Source: Rosistilla oblonga
GTDB taxonomy: Bacteria; Planctomycetota; Planctomycetia; Pirellulales; Pirellulaceae
Direction: 5' to 3'
Length of the DNA stretch: 64,000 bases
NCBI RefSeq assembly: GCF_007751715.1
Contig: NZ_CP036292.1
Span: 4,781,339 to 4,845,338, forward strand
Notes under the pieces: generated by a model
Databases searched by the model: none
What the model was told of the DNA's origin: nothing
The model's input: the letters and a program-made list of their open reading frames with translations, nothing else
Part shown: piece after piece, positions 1-11,285 of the stretch
Layout of the letters: every line of letters starts with the position of its first letter
Numbering within the stretch: the stretch's first letter is position 1
Program-made: the position numbers and the translations under genes

Positions 1-92
1 CCGCATCGCTGCACCGCAAGATCCTGCAGCACCCCGAATTCATCGAAGGTCGCCACGATACGACCTTTATCGCCCGGGAATTCAGTAGCTGA
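1..92 (+). CDS. accC: C-terminal end of a biotin carboxylase (AccC-like), partial
   Basis: The reading frame that begins at base 3 encodes about 29 residues and stops with TGA at 90-92. The tail contains HRKILQHPEFIEG followed by DTTFIAREF. This resembles the end of acetyl-CoA carboxylase biotin carboxylase subunits, where a helix of the type HxxILxHPxFxxG is followed by a D-T-x-F-I segment. If correct, the protein carboxylates the biotin of AccB in the first step of fatty acid synthesis. The rest of the gene lies outside the window, so no ATP-grasp motif can be checked. Another biotin-dependent carboxylase of the same fold is possible. Confidence 0.6.
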   Translation, partial: ASLHRKILQHPEFIEGRHDTTFIAREFSS

Positions 93-195
93 TCCCCAGG
101 TTGAGGTTTACGCCAGTGCGCGGCGACGTCTATACTCCGCCGCCGCTGGTCCAGGATGGGTCCAGCGTTTCCCTCAGTCAACCTTGGGACGACGT

Positions 196-1735
<1,540 letters not shown>

Positions 1736-1743
<8 letters not shown>

Positions 1744-2542
1744 TCCAATGATTAACCCAGCCGTCGATCCGACGCAAAGTGCTTCCAACCAATCCTCCGG
1801 GACGCAGCCGATCGCGGCTGCCGACGGGACGATCCTCGCGGTTCGTGGATTGGTCAAAAGCTACCACAAGAATCGTATCGAAGTCCCCGTGCTGCGTGGC
1901 GTCGACTTCGATATCGAAGTCGGCAGCATGACGTCACTGGTCGGTCGCAGCGGCAGCGGCAAGAGCACGCTGATGCACTTGATGGCGACGTTGGATCAAC
2001 CCGACGCCGGCGAAGTCAGCTTCGAAGGCAGCCGTATCGATAACGCCTCGGCTCGCCAACGCGATTATTACCGGAACCATCAGATCGGGATGATCTTTCA
2101 GTTCTACCACCTGTTGCCCGAACTGACAGCGTTGGAAAACGTGATGGTCCCCACGATGATCTCGCGGCGATTGTTTTCGTTTTTGCGAGTCAAAAAGACA
2201 GCCAGACAGCGAGCCGAACAACTGCTGGAAATGGTTGGCCTAACCCACCGCACGCATCACCGCCCCAGTGAAATGAGTGGTGGTGAAATGCAGCGAGCGG
2301 CGATCGCTCGCGCCTTGATGAACAATCCAACGCTGTTGCTGGCCGACGAACCTACGGGCAACTTGGACAGCGAAACCGGGCACGGGATCCTCGAACTGCT
2401 GAGGAAACTGAACGACGAAAACAACTTGACGATCGTGATGATCACCCACGACGACGCGATCGCTCGACAAGCCGATCGCATGGTTCGCTTGGAAAACGGC
2501 TTGGTCGTCGACCAGGGCGAAGCCTTCCGCGTGATTCGTTAA
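1736..2542 (+). CDS. LolD/MacB-type ABC transporter ATPase
   Basis: This 268-residue ATPase has Walker A GRSGSGKST at residues 70-78, a Q-loop in IFQFYHLLPELT at about 120-131, the signature MSGGE at 180-184, Walker B LLLADEP beginning at 200, and the H-loop histidine in ITHDD near 238. It carries the LPELTALENV stretch typical of the LolD/MacB/FtsE group. The ATG at 1736 overlaps the stop of the permease gene by 8 bases. The protein should energise that permease. About 35 disordered, Ser/Gln-rich residues precede the core domain, which is unusual for LolD, and an internal ATG at 1748 is an alternative start. Confidence 0.92.
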
Positions 2543-2642
2543 AGAACCCTGTAGACGCTCTCTCAAAAGCCGGCGGTTCGCTGCCGAGCTGCAAACGACG
2601 CAGCCGCTCCGAGAGCAGACCGGCCGACAATAAAGCAATCGT

Positions 2643-3482
2643 ATGAACCGGGCGACTCTCCAGCTGATAGCGCTGCTCTTGCTAGGGTCGCTGTCGGGCT
2701 GCGCCCAGTGGAAAGACGCCAACGATACAGTATCGGCCCTCGCGACACCGAAACCCTCGCCGTCGGCATCGGTAATCGATATCGGCTTTGTCCCGCTGCC
2801 GATCCGCGACGATCAGATCGATTGGCGGTTGTGGAACGATGTCGACGAACAGATCCTCTCGGACGATCTGCGGAAACAACTGGCCGCCAACGGTTTGCGA
2901 GCCGGTCGAATCGCTGGCCGGATGCCCAAACTGGTCGCCGATGAATTGGAAGTCGCCCCGCAGCAGGATTCGCTCCAGTTTCTCGAACAGGCGAATCTAC
3001 TCTCGGAAGTCGCCCATGGTGGCCGCCGCGTCTTTTGCCGCAATGCGATGCGTTACGAATTGCCCGTCAGGTCGCAGATGCGGGGCGAGGTTTCAGTCCT
3101 GATCAAAAAAGGCGAAAGCCTGACTGGCCGCCGCTTGATCGACCCGCTGTTCCAGTTCTCGATGGAAACGCGACGCGGCGACAACGGCGAGATCATCTTG
3201 CGATTGGTTCCCGAAATCAAATCGGGCGACATGAAACAAGCCTGGATCAGCAACGAGCAAGCGCTGCGACTGGAATCGCGACGCGACGTGCAAGCGTTGG
3301 AACATCTAGCGATCGAGATCCCGCTGGAAGTTGGACATGCAGTGCTGATTTCACCAACCGCCACCCCGCGTGGCATCGGCGAAAAGATGCTGATGGGGCA
3401 ACGCGTCGACGAACTGCAAGAGGTCGTCGCCGTCGTCCTCCGACTCTCCCAATCTCCATCGATCACGCCTCAGGGCAACTGA
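2643..3482 (+). CDS. Lipoprotein of unknown function
   Basis: This is a 279-residue protein with a type II signal: a hydrophobic stretch LIALLLLGSLSGC whose LSGC lipobox places the lipidated cysteine near residue 19. The mature part has no transmembrane segment and no motif I recognise. It is rich in charged residues and contains an IDWRLWNDVDEQ segment. It lies 100 bases after the LolD-like ATPase on the same strand. A role as cargo or partner of the LolCDE-like exporter is possible but only inferred from position. It looks like one of the many conserved secreted planctomycete proteins without known function. Confidence 0.75.
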   Translation: MNRATLQLIALLLLGSLSGCAQWKDANDTVSALATPKPSPSASVIDIGFVPLPIRDDQIDWRLWNDVDEQILSDDLRKQLAANGLRAGRIAGRMPKLVADELEVAPQQDSLQFLEQANLLSEVAHGGRRVFCRNAMRYELPVRSQMRGEVSVLIKKGESLTGRRLIDPLFQFSMETRRGDNGEIILRLVPEIKSGDMKQAWISNEQALRLESRRDVQALEHLAIEIPLEVGHAVLISPTATPRGIGEKMLMGQRVDELQEVVAVVLRLSQSPSITPQGN

Positions 3483-3554
3483 TCGCTTCGTTTTGCAGCA
3501 AGCGATATCAGCACAGCCCGCTCGATCTGCGACCGCCATCGCGACAAAGCACTC

Positions 3555-3584
3555 GAACCGTTGCATGACGCGACGAAACGGTTC
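3555..3584. terminator. Stem-loop between convergent genes
   Basis: GAACCGTT (3555-3562) can pair with AACGGTTC (3577-3584) across a 14-base loop. It lies between the ends of the lipoprotein gene and the convergent MMPL gene. There is no clear U-run on either strand, so termination is only a guess. Confidence 0.25.
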
Positions 3585-3751
3585 ACGCAGCGGATCGCAT
3601 TCTCTCTGCGCCACAGAGTTTAGATATCAGCCGCCACGTCCTGGCGTCAGGTTCCTACAAGCAGCATCGCTAGCGCGTGCCGACGATTCGCCCAATACAA
3701 ATACGGTGATTTGGCCGGCCTGCAATGCAGACCGGTTTGCTTCGCCGAGGA

Positions 3752-6700
3752 TCAGGAGACCGAACCGCCTCGCGACTTGAGAGCGTTTGCGTTTTGGCGT
3801 CCCGAGACGTGAGGATTGTCGATCCGCCCCGCACCGCCGCTGTGACCGGCCACCTGAGGCTCCGAATCGGTTGGCGTCTCCCCTTCGCCGGACAGCAAAT
3901 CGGGATCGCGGTTGCCATCTTGATTGGCTTGCGCGATCAGATCTTCGTCGCGAGGTCGGAAGACCTTGCCCAACGGGCTGATCAAGATCGCCGGCAGGAA
4001 GATCAGATCGCCGACCAGGGCGGCAACCAGCAGCAGCAACATCATGATCCCGAAGCTCTGCGTCGGAGTAAACGAACTCAACGCAAAGACAAACAGCCCC
4101 AAACCGCCCAGAATCGTCGTCTGAGTCATCGCGGGGCCAACGCGGCGATAGGCTTCCAAAACAGCTCCGCGGCGTGTCATGCCTTGAGCCAAGCCCTGCC
4201 GGAACCATTCCAAAAAGTGAATCGTATCATCGACAGCGACGCCCATCGCGACGCTGGCGGTCATCATCTTGCCGAGATCGACGATCGAACCGGTATGCCC
4301 CAGGAATCCGAAGATCACGATCACGGGGAACAGGTTCGGCAGCATCGACACGGCTCCTGCAGCGACCCCATAAAAGATGTTCCGCGGTTTGAATTTGCCC
4401 AACATCGATCCCGGATTCAGCAAACCGGACATCACCAATCCGATCAACACGAAGGCCAGGAAGGTGCTTTCGATCAGACTGAACAACAACGTCCGCTGAG
4501 CCTTGTAGACCAGCGGGACAATTCCCGTATAAACCGCCTGCAACGGACCGGCGTTGGCGACATCGGGGACGCCTTCGCGAAGCACCGCCGCCGTGGCGAC
4601 CCATTGATCGGGACGGGCATCGACAACCGCCGCGGCATGCTCGCGGATAAAGTCGACATCGAAGTCGTCTTGATCCTCGGCGATGATCACACAATCCGCT
4701 TTGGCAAAGTTCCGCGCCCAGACCTCCAACTTGTCCGGTTGATCCTTGATCTTCGCGGGCGGAATCCACATCACCGTTCGGATCTTGCTTTCGTTGTGCA
4801 GCAGATCGTCCAAGGTCGCTTCGAAGATCAGCCGCTGATTGACGTTGCTGGCACCGCTGTCGGTGCGATTGACGTCGACGCCCTCGTCGTTGGCCAGCAC
4901 ATCCTCCCAAGAGTTTTCATCGGGACGGTCGGCGCCGAGAACAAAGACGATTCCCTTCTCCTCGTCGGCCAGACTTTCAAGCACATCTTCGCGATAGCGA
5001 TACGCCTGCAATACGGGTTCGACGGCATCGCGAAGATCGCCGACAAACTGTCCGTAATCGACGTCGCTGAGCGCGCCGACGCGGAGACTGATCCGCCACA
5101 GCTCGCTATCCTTCCACGGCCCAGTTCGCTCGTGCTGGACGTAATCGCTGCCCAACAACTGCGTCTGCGCCGAAGCCAACGCGCTGTTGAAAGCCAACCG
5201 CGTCGCATTGGTTGGCGAATTTGTCGGTTTGGGCAATTCGGGCATCAGCGTCACGGCTGACATCGCGTTTCCGACAACGCCCGTTCCATGTTCGCCAAAC
5301 GCGCTCTCGACGGCTCGTTGGATGTGATCGACAGCCTGCAAACGCTCCAGCTGCGACAGCGCGGTCGGTTCGGGCGAATCGCTCGCCGCACTCAGTTCCC
5401 GCTGCATTCCTGGCGGAACGCGCAACACCAATTCCATCGGGACCAATTTGCCAAAATGGCTCTCGATCCAACCGTAGTCACGGATGATTCGCGATTCGCT
5501 GCCAAACAGCTTCAGCAGCTGCACCGAGGTCTCGATTTTCGAGAGCCCCATCGCCGCGGTGATCATCACCAAAACGCCGCAGATGCCGACGATCCGGTAG
5601 TGACCGGTCACCCACGTGCCGACAGCGATCCACTGGCGGGTGAGCCAATCGGGTTCGTCGTCGCCACGCCGTTTGGCAGCCGACGCTTTCGTTTCCGCTG
5701 GCGGTTCGGGACGGAAGACGTGTAGCGCCGCCGGCAGATAAGCGAACAACAGCGCCAGCGTCGCCACGACGCCAATCGCCGAATAGAAGCCGAACTTTTT
5801 GATCGGGATGATGTTGCTGGTGTTCAGGCTCAACAGCCCGATCGCCGTCGTGATCGCCGCCAGCGTACAAGGCATAAAGGCGTGCGAAACAGCTCGTTCC
5901 GCCGCTCCTTCGACACCCCGCGCGGCAGTCTCTTCACGGTAGTAGTTGATGATGTGGATCGCGCCGGAGAGCCCCAGGATGTAGACCAGCGATGGCATAC
6001 TCATCAGGATCGCGTCGATCTGTTCGCCGGTCATCTGGACAAACGCAAGGCTGCTGACGGCAGCCAGCACGCCGACGACAAAGATCATCGACGTCAGCTT
6101 AAAGCTGCGGAACGCGAGCATCGACAGCGTCAGCCCGATCAGAACGCAATAACCGATCAAGCGGATCAGCGTGATCTGCCCCTCTTCGTCGATCGATACA
6201 TTGTCGACTGGCGGTCCGCCCATTCGCATCGCCGGCTCGACCAGCGTCGCGTGCCGCTCTGCATAGTTGAACGGCGGCGGGACAGCCGATGGCGGAGCCG
6301 CAGCGTTGATGCCACTCTCCTCGGCCAGCTTCAACAATCGACCGCGTGGGCCGCCCAACAGACCGCGTCCGACGACGTAGGGCAAGTTATCCAGAGCGGT
6401 CGGCGTCAGCGTGACCAACACACAGCTCTGCCGCGGCGGCGGATCGACCCGCATCGCGTCAAAGATGTCGTACCAATGTTTGTCGCGGACATCGGTCGCC
6501 GCATGTTTCAGTCGATCCAGCTGGCCATCGAACTCTTCGTCGACAATCTTCTTAATCGACGCCGCGCAGATCAGCTGCCAATCCTCGGGCAGCGTCGCAT
6601 CGGGAACCTGTTCGGCAAACGCTTCTGGTGTCCATGCAAAATCGATCGGTACCGCCGGAGCAAACAGCGTCCCGGTCAACCGCTTTTCAGCCAACCGCCG

Positions 6701-7456
6701 AGCGATGATCTTCTTGTCTTTTTTGTTGATCGCCGCGACCGGCCACAGCGGACCGTTCTCTTCAGCCAATTGCTGTGCGATCTCCGGACCGGTTTGAATC
6801 GTGCGGAACAACGCCGCGGTCAGCAGATGCGGATCGTTGTAGTAGGGGTTCAATTTGTCCGAATCGGGCTGGCCAGCCGTCTCGCCAAAGGATGCGATGA
6901 ATTGGCCTTCGACCGTCCCGCCGCGGATGAACTTGCGGACCGATCGGATCAGCGCCGGCAGCGGTCCCTCTTTGCCAGCCCAGCGAAACAGGCGGCCATC
7001 GGGAGTGATGTAGTAGAGCGTCCCATCGGGGCTGTTGAGCCACTTTTCATTGCGACCGCCCCAGTTGGTGTTGAAGTCGCTGGGAGCCAACAACTGCAAC
7101 TCTTCGGCCAACTTGCGTGCCCGCTCCCAATCGGCCAGCGGCTCCAACGGCTCTCCGCCGACAGCCTCGCTGCGCAGCTTCTCCGTCAACAGCTTCAGCT
7201 TCTGGTCCTCTTCGGTGCACCCGGGCCAGGTCGCGATGACAAACCGCTCTCCCGAAAAGTATTCGCCGAACCACTCCAGCTCCGTCGTCTCAGGGAAATC
7301 CGACGGCAACCAATCCTTGACGTTGTTGTTGTTGCTCTGCAGACTCTGCCGCGCACCGCGGATCCCGATCGGAGCCAAGAAGCAAACAACCAGCAGGATC
7401 AGAAGGGCATTGTTGATACCAAAAATCGAGCGGCGGGCGAGGAACGTTGGTTTCAT
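3752..7456 (-). CDS. MMPL/RND-family membrane transporter
   Basis: This 1234-residue protein has the RND/MMPL architecture. It has an N-terminal membrane helix (about residues 12-30), a large extracytoplasmic domain, and a first helix bundle at about 420-560 that includes the sterol-sensing-like segment SMPSLVYILGLSGAIHIINY. A second periplasmic domain and a C-terminal bundle at about 990-1150 follow, with MGVAVDDTIHFLEWFRQG and the FGFLGHTGSIVDLGKMMTAS stretch of the family. Such proteins use the proton gradient to export lipids, hopanoids or other hydrophobic compounds. The ATG at 7456 is followed by a basic start and a hydrophobic helix. It stands alone, without an adaptor or outer-membrane partner nearby. 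The substrate cannot be told from sequence. Confidence 0.88.
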   Translation of the reverse strand: MKPTFLARRSIFGINNALLILLVVCFLAPIGIRGARQSLQSNNNNVKDWLPSDFPETTELEWFGEYFSGERFVIATWPGCTEEDQKLKLLTEKLRSEAVGGEPLEPLADWERARKLAEELQLLAPSDFNTNWGGRNEKWLNSPDGTLYYITPDGRLFRWAGKEGPLPALIRSVRKFIRGGTVEGQFIASFGETAGQPDSDKLNPYYNDPHLLTAALFRTIQTGPEIAQQLAEENGPLWPVAAINKKDKKIIARRLAEKRLTGTLFAPAVPIDFAWTPEAFAEQVPDATLPEDWQLICAASIKKIVDEEFDGQLDRLKHAATDVRDKHWYDIFDAMRVDPPPRQSCVLVTLTPTALDNLPYVVGRGLLGGPRGRLLKLAEESGINAAAPPSAVPPPFNYAERHATLVEPAMRMGGPPVDNVSIDEEGQITLIRLIGYCVLIGLTLSMLAFRSFKLTSMIFVVGVLAAVSSLAFVQMTGEQIDAILMSMPSLVYILGLSGAIHIINYYREETAARGVEGAAERAVSHAFMPCTLAAITTAIGLLSLNTSNIIPIKKFGFYSAIGVVATLALLFAYLPAALHVFRPEPPAETKASAAKRRGDDEPDWLTRQWIAVGTWVTGHYRIVGICGVLVMITAAMGLSKIETSVQLLKLFGSESRIIRDYGWIESHFGKLVPMELVLRVPPGMQRELSAASDSPEPTALSQLERLQAVDHIQRAVESAFGEHGTGVVGNAMSAVTLMPELPKPTNSPTNATRLAFNSALASAQTQLLGSDYVQHERTGPWKDSELWRISLRVGALSDVDYGQFVGDLRDAVEPVLQAYRYREDVLESLADEEKGIVFVLGADRPDENSWEDVLANDEGVDVNRTDSGASNVNQRLIFEATLDDLLHNESKIRTVMWIPPAKIKDQPDKLEVWARNFAKADCVIIAEDQDDFDVDFIREHAAAVVDARPDQWVATAAVLREGVPDVANAGPLQAVYTGIVPLVYKAQRTLLFSLIESTFLAFVLIGLVMSGLLNPGSMLGKFKPRNIFYGVAAGAVSMLPNLFPVIVIFGFLGHTGSIVDLGKMMTASVAMGVAVDDTIHFLEWFRQGLAQGMTRRGAVLEAYRRVGPAMTQTTILGGLGLFVFALSSFTPTQSFGIMMLLLLVAALVGDLIFLPAILISPLGKVFRPRDEDLIAQANQDGNRDPDLLSGEGETPTDSEPQVAGHSGGAGRIDNPHVSGRQNANALKSRGGSVS

Positions 7457-7799
7457 GAACAGATATTCAGTAGAACCGGTGTGAGATCCTCATCGCGCCG
7501 TTGGATGCCCACGACGGGATCGTTGGTGTATGCGCAAAACGAGCGCTGTTAAATTAATTGCAATGCACGATTCGATCCATGGCAATTGCGATTGGACGTG
7601 TCGATCGCAACCGCCTACCGCCACGCTTTCGCTCCGGTTTTTCGGCCGCCATCGCACTCGATAGCATTGTACGCTGCCAAGCTGAAAAGCGTCAGGAGGG
7701 CGTACAGTCCCCCAAGACTACTCAGTTTATCCGTTGCTCTGGAACAGCCGCCGAACATTCAACCACCGGTTCCCCGCACGACGCCCATCGCCACGGCGA
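7457..7799. other. Gene-less stretch, MMPL promoter region
   Basis: These 343 bases lie between the start of the MMPL gene and the end of the next minus-strand gene. They should hold the MMPL promoter. I see no convincing reading frame, repeat or hairpin. Confidence 0.5.
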
Positions 7800-8309
7800 T
7801 CAGGAGCCCGATTTTGCCTCGGGCTTCGCGTCGCTGCCCTGCTTTTCGCTCGCCTCGGCACCAGCCACTTCCGGCTTTTCAATGACGCCAAACATGTGGC
7901 CGCCATGTTCATCGTGCGACCACGTCCCCGCATAACGTCCCTTGGAGATCACGATCTTTGCAGAGAAGGTTCCCATCCCGGGGATCGTGAAATCGTCAAG
8001 CGAGATCATCGGCGTATCGCCAGCCCAGACGATCGGGATCGGCAGCGGCACCTCCACGTCTTTGTCGCCGTATTTGATCCGAGCGGTGATCAGAAACAGA
8101 TCGCCCCCAGGAATCTTCTCAACCTTTTTGAGCGTGTACTCTTCGGTCGGCAACTTCTCCTCGGACTTGCCCAACACCGTAAACTGCCCGACAAACTTCG
8201 ATCCGCTGAGATAGGCAGCCAGCTTTTGGTCCCGCTGGGAAACCTCTTCAGCAGTCGACAGGCTCGACAACATCAGACAAACGATCGCAACGGCGGATAA
8301 CGTTCTCAT
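7800..8309 (-). CDS. Secreted protein of unknown function
   Basis: This is a 169-residue protein starting at ATG 8309 with a Sec signal (MRTLSAVAIVCLMLSSLSTA). A longer frame upstream exists but lacks the signal peptide at its start, so I rejected it. The mature part is beta-rich. It contains YTLKKVEKIPGGDLFLITARIKYG and a WAGDTPMISLDDFTIPGMGTF-type segment, then GRYAGTWSHDEHGGHMFG. The last 20 or so residues are Ala/Glu/Lys-rich and probably disordered. I recognise no family with a known activity. The pattern resembles small planctomycete periplasmic proteins that follow metabolic or transport genes. Confidence 0.7.
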   Translation of the reverse strand: MRTLSAVAIVCLMLSSLSTAEEVSQRDQKLAAYLSGSKFVGQFTVLGKSEEKLPTEEYTLKKVEKIPGGDLFLITARIKYGDKDVEVPLPIPIVWAGDTPMISLDDFTIPGMGTFSAKIVISKGRYAGTWSHDEHGGHMFGVIEKPEVAGAEASEKQGSDAKPEAKSGS

Positions 8310-8397
8310 CACTCGGGATCTCCTTCTCGACAAAAACAGAGAGGCTTGCACTTCGAAACCAGATAACATCAGCGCGGCGTCGACGTCGACCGGCGGC

Positions 8398-8895
8398 TTA
8401 CAGATACATCCCCAGAAAGCCTTCGGCAGCATCGCTTTCCGCTTGGATCTGTTCCAGCCGCTGTTGGGTTTTGGAAAGATCGCCGGCTTGGATGTAGCGA
8501 TCGAATTCGACGACCAGAGCATGCCGCACCGATTCAGCCAACCATCGCACGACAGCTTCGTTCAACCAATCGCAAGTCTCGCCGTCGGGCTGGACGTCCA
8601 AATGGCAGCTGATCGTCGAGGTGTCGGTCGAGTCGGTGAAGACGGTCCCTTCGAATTTGAATTGCACCATTCCACGATTGGGATCGTTGGTGAAGTGAAA
8701 CGTGCAGCGAGCGTTGTGAAGATAGTAGGTGTTCATCACCCCATGTTCTTGGATCGCTTGTTTGACCCGCAACACAAACGCTTCGAATCGGGGCGACGCG
8801 TCCAACGGCACGTCCAGGCGTTGCACAGTTCGCAGCGGCAGACAATCGAATTCGATCTCGACCCACCGCTGGGCTGGCTGTTGATTTTCATCCAT
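8398..8895 (-). CDS. Conserved cytoplasmic protein of unknown function
   Basis: This 165-residue protein has no signal peptide and no membrane segment. Its start ATG at 8895 is followed by MDENQQPAQRWVEIEFDCLP. The middle part has alternating hydrophobic residues that suggest a beta sheet (TFHFTNDPNRGMVQFKFEG). The C-terminal third is helical, with WLNEAVVRWLAESVRHALVV and a Gln/Glu-rich amphipathic helix. It has no recognisable catalytic motif. It lies 24 bases downstream of the secreted 629-residue protein gene on the same strand, so the two are likely co-transcribed. Its function is unknown. Confidence 0.7.
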   Translation of the reverse strand: MDENQQPAQRWVEIEFDCLPLRTVQRLDVPLDASPRFEAFVLRVKQAIQEHGVMNTYYLHNARCTFHFTNDPNRGMVQFKFEGTVFTDSTDTSTISCHLDVQPDGETCDWLNEAVVRWLAESVRHALVVEFDRYIQAGDLSKTQQRLEQIQAESDAAEGFLGMYL

Positions 8896-8919
8896 GGGGA
8901 AGCTCCGTAACCTGTGTTC

Positions 8920-10809
8920 CTATCGCATCCCCAGCGACAGCCAGCCCTGTTGAGCTGAGATCTCTTGGACGCGAATTCCGCTTTCGGGCAGTTGTTTGAC
9001 GGGCACCCGGATCGGTTTGTCGAGCAGTTGCATTGGCAACGAGCGATCGAACACACGCTCCATCTTCTTTCGCGTGGCGATCTGCCCAATCGAAAGCCGC
9101 TGGGTGCCGGGAAAGTCGATCTCGACTTCCCCCTGTCTTTGTAACACAAAACCATGTCCCTGGACAAACGTCGGCAGATACTCCGCTCGCACGCGGAGCG
9201 GCATTTTCAGCGACTGGTCACCCTGCTGAAACCGCGTTCCCCGCAACCCGATCCAAACCTTGCCCTGCCGCGCTTCGAAGATGATCGGTCGGGTCCGCGA
9301 GAAGGTGATGATCGGTTCCTCCGCCTCATCGGATTGATCCGCCGCAAACTGCAGTTCCGGCAGCAGCGATTTCCCCAGCTGCCGCAACTGCGAACCGGTC
9401 ATCGTCCGTCCGGCGAGGATCCGCGTCATCACGTTGTTGATCAACGATTCGTGAATTTGAACCGATAGGTCGTGCGATCCGGCGACCGACGGCGGTGGGA
9501 CTGCCGCGGCGAGATCATCGTCGGTCCGTTGCCGCAGCGTCGTCAGAAGATAACGGGTTTCGGAGCTCCACACGCGACTCGGTTCGTCGACTCCCAAGCG
9601 TCCCAAGACATCGACGAGATCGCGCAACGGCGTCGATTTGCCATCGCCCAGCGGTGCGGTCTGATCGGTCTGGCGATCGAAGTTCTCCGCCACTCGGCGC
9701 TCCATCCGCCGGCTTCCCTCCGCATTTGTCGCCCCCTTCTGCTCCAGCGCCTTCTTCATCGCGATCCGCCGAACGATCTTCAACGGATGATTGACGCGTT
9801 GGATTTTCGAAGACAATTGCGCCGACGCGACCGCCGGTTCCGCGTGGATCCCCGCATCGTTTAGGTTCAAGACTTTGGTCGCGGTTACGTGCCCATAGCC
9901 CACCGCGTCGACGGTCACCGGTTTTCGATAGCCCCGGTTCTGGCTGGTCAGGTCGCCGCTGAGTATCAATTGAATCTTGGCCACGCCCTCCGAGGGGAGC
10001 AGGCAGGTCGTCACCGTTCCCGTCAGCGTCGCGCGGCCGCGGATGAAGGTCCCCAACAAGCATTCGTTGATCGCCGTGGGTTCCTGAAACGGCCGCGTGG
10101 CGATCCGCGAGATCAAGTTGCTGCCGACTCCGATCCGCAAATTCGAATTCACAAACCGGCCGCGGATGTCAGCGACCAGCAGCGGAGCCTGCCGAGTTTC
10201 GATCAACAGTCGTGTCAGTTCATCCAATTGATAGAAGACGTCCGCCGCAGTCGTCGTGTCTGCAGCCCGGAGCGTTTTTGATGCGTCAGCCATCTGCGTG
10301 GCGACGTATTCGATCGACCGCTGCGGATCGCGATGCCGCAACATCGCATCGAGCTGCCGGACGGCGGTTCGCAAACGCGGGATCTGGGCCCGTTCCAAAC
10401 CGGGGTAATTGATCGTCAGCCGCAACCGCATGTCTCCAAGAACCTTGTCTAACTGGGCCAACGCCAGCATCTGAGTTCGCGCTTCGTCGCGAGACGTCGG
10501 ATCGCTGGGAGCTTGTTGGACGGCAGCCAACGCGTCGGACAGTTCGTTCAACTTCAGATACCCCAACCACGCCGAGGTGTTGGCCGTATCGCCGGCGATT
10601 CGCAGCTCCTGCTGAACCGTTGCGATCGCTGCTTGCACCTGATCCACAAACTCATCCAGCGATGGCACCGTCGCCACATCCAACTGATCGGCGGCGGTGT
10701 CGATTCGATCGGCGAAATACTCGACGTCCGATTGCGACAATTGAGCGCAACAGCATGCCGCGTCCAATACGAGAACGGAAAACAGAGCGACGGCGGAAAA
10801 GCGACGCAT
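8920..10809 (-). CDS. Large secreted protein of unknown function
   Basis: This is a 629-residue protein with a Sec signal, MRRFSAVALFSVLVLDAACC. I placed the start at ATG 10809, nine codons inside the longest frame, because the signal peptide begins there. An N-terminal helical region of about 200 residues is rich in Asp/Gln/Leu. Later segments (GRFVNSNLRIGVGSNLISR, LTGTVTTCLLPSEGVAKIQL) look beta-rich. The C-terminal third includes IIFEARQGKVWIGLRGTRFQ. I recognise no enzymatic motif. It heads a probable two-gene transcription unit with the 165-residue protein that follows. A structural or envelope role is a guess. Confidence 0.68.
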   Translation of the reverse strand: MRRFSAVALFSVLVLDAACCCAQLSQSDVEYFADRIDTAADQLDVATVPSLDEFVDQVQAAIATVQQELRIAGDTANTSAWLGYLKLNELSDALAAVQQAPSDPTSRDEARTQMLALAQLDKVLGDMRLRLTINYPGLERAQIPRLRTAVRQLDAMLRHRDPQRSIEYVATQMADASKTLRAADTTTAADVFYQLDELTRLLIETRQAPLLVADIRGRFVNSNLRIGVGSNLISRIATRPFQEPTAINECLLGTFIRGRATLTGTVTTCLLPSEGVAKIQLILSGDLTSQNRGYRKPVTVDAVGYGHVTATKVLNLNDAGIHAEPAVASAQLSSKIQRVNHPLKIVRRIAMKKALEQKGATNAEGSRRMERRVAENFDRQTDQTAPLGDGKSTPLRDLVDVLGRLGVDEPSRVWSSETRYLLTTLRQRTDDDLAAAVPPPSVAGSHDLSVQIHESLINNVMTRILAGRTMTGSQLRQLGKSLLPELQFAADQSDEAEEPIITFSRTRPIIFEARQGKVWIGLRGTRFQQGDQSLKMPLRVRAEYLPTFVQGHGFVLQRQGEVEIDFPGTQRLSIGQIATRKKMERVFDRSLPMQLLDKPIRVPVKQLPESGIRVQEISAQQGWLSLGMR

Positions 10810-11285
10810 CGCGGGGAGGGCAAGGTGAATGATCAAAGCTGTTCTTCGAAGTTTCTTGGTGTAGAACGATGCAAACGTTTGCTAGGGTAAGACAGTTCAT
10901 TGGGGCATGCAATTCGGCCACCAGCAAGTTTGCCCCGCCGAAGCGTTGATACGCCGCGATCCGGCCGCTGGCGAGCGACCGTTCCGCTGGCATTCTGCCG
11001 CGCCGGAAGGGAGAGAAAAGCAGCAATTCGCGGACGCTGACGCCACAGAATCGGCGACGCCGAGTTCGCGACAACCGTCGACCGCAGGGGCTCTTCTCCA
11101 GGGAACGATTTTAGTCGCCCCAGCTTGCCAAAGTACCGGCCTTCTGCCACCCCAAAGCGAAATTTCGTATGCTTTTGAATCGATGTAGCCCGCCAATGGG
11201 GATTCGCTCTCCCGTGGCGGCGGAGGCCGCAAACAGTCCGCGGCCACTCTCCCAACCACCGTTGTCAGCTCAGGACGTCCGTTTT
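10810..11285. other. Divergent intergenic region
   Basis: These 476 bases separate the divergent secreted-protein and dehydrogenase genes. Frames through it lack ribosome sites and recognisable protein sequence. It presumably carries two promoters. I see no repeat or strong hairpin. Confidence 0.45.

Noticed and set aside
3725-7552. Two long plus-strand frames (511 and 556 residues) opposite the MMPL gene
   Set aside because: They are Asp/Arg/Gln-rich shadow translations of a GC-rich gene on the other strand. They match no family.
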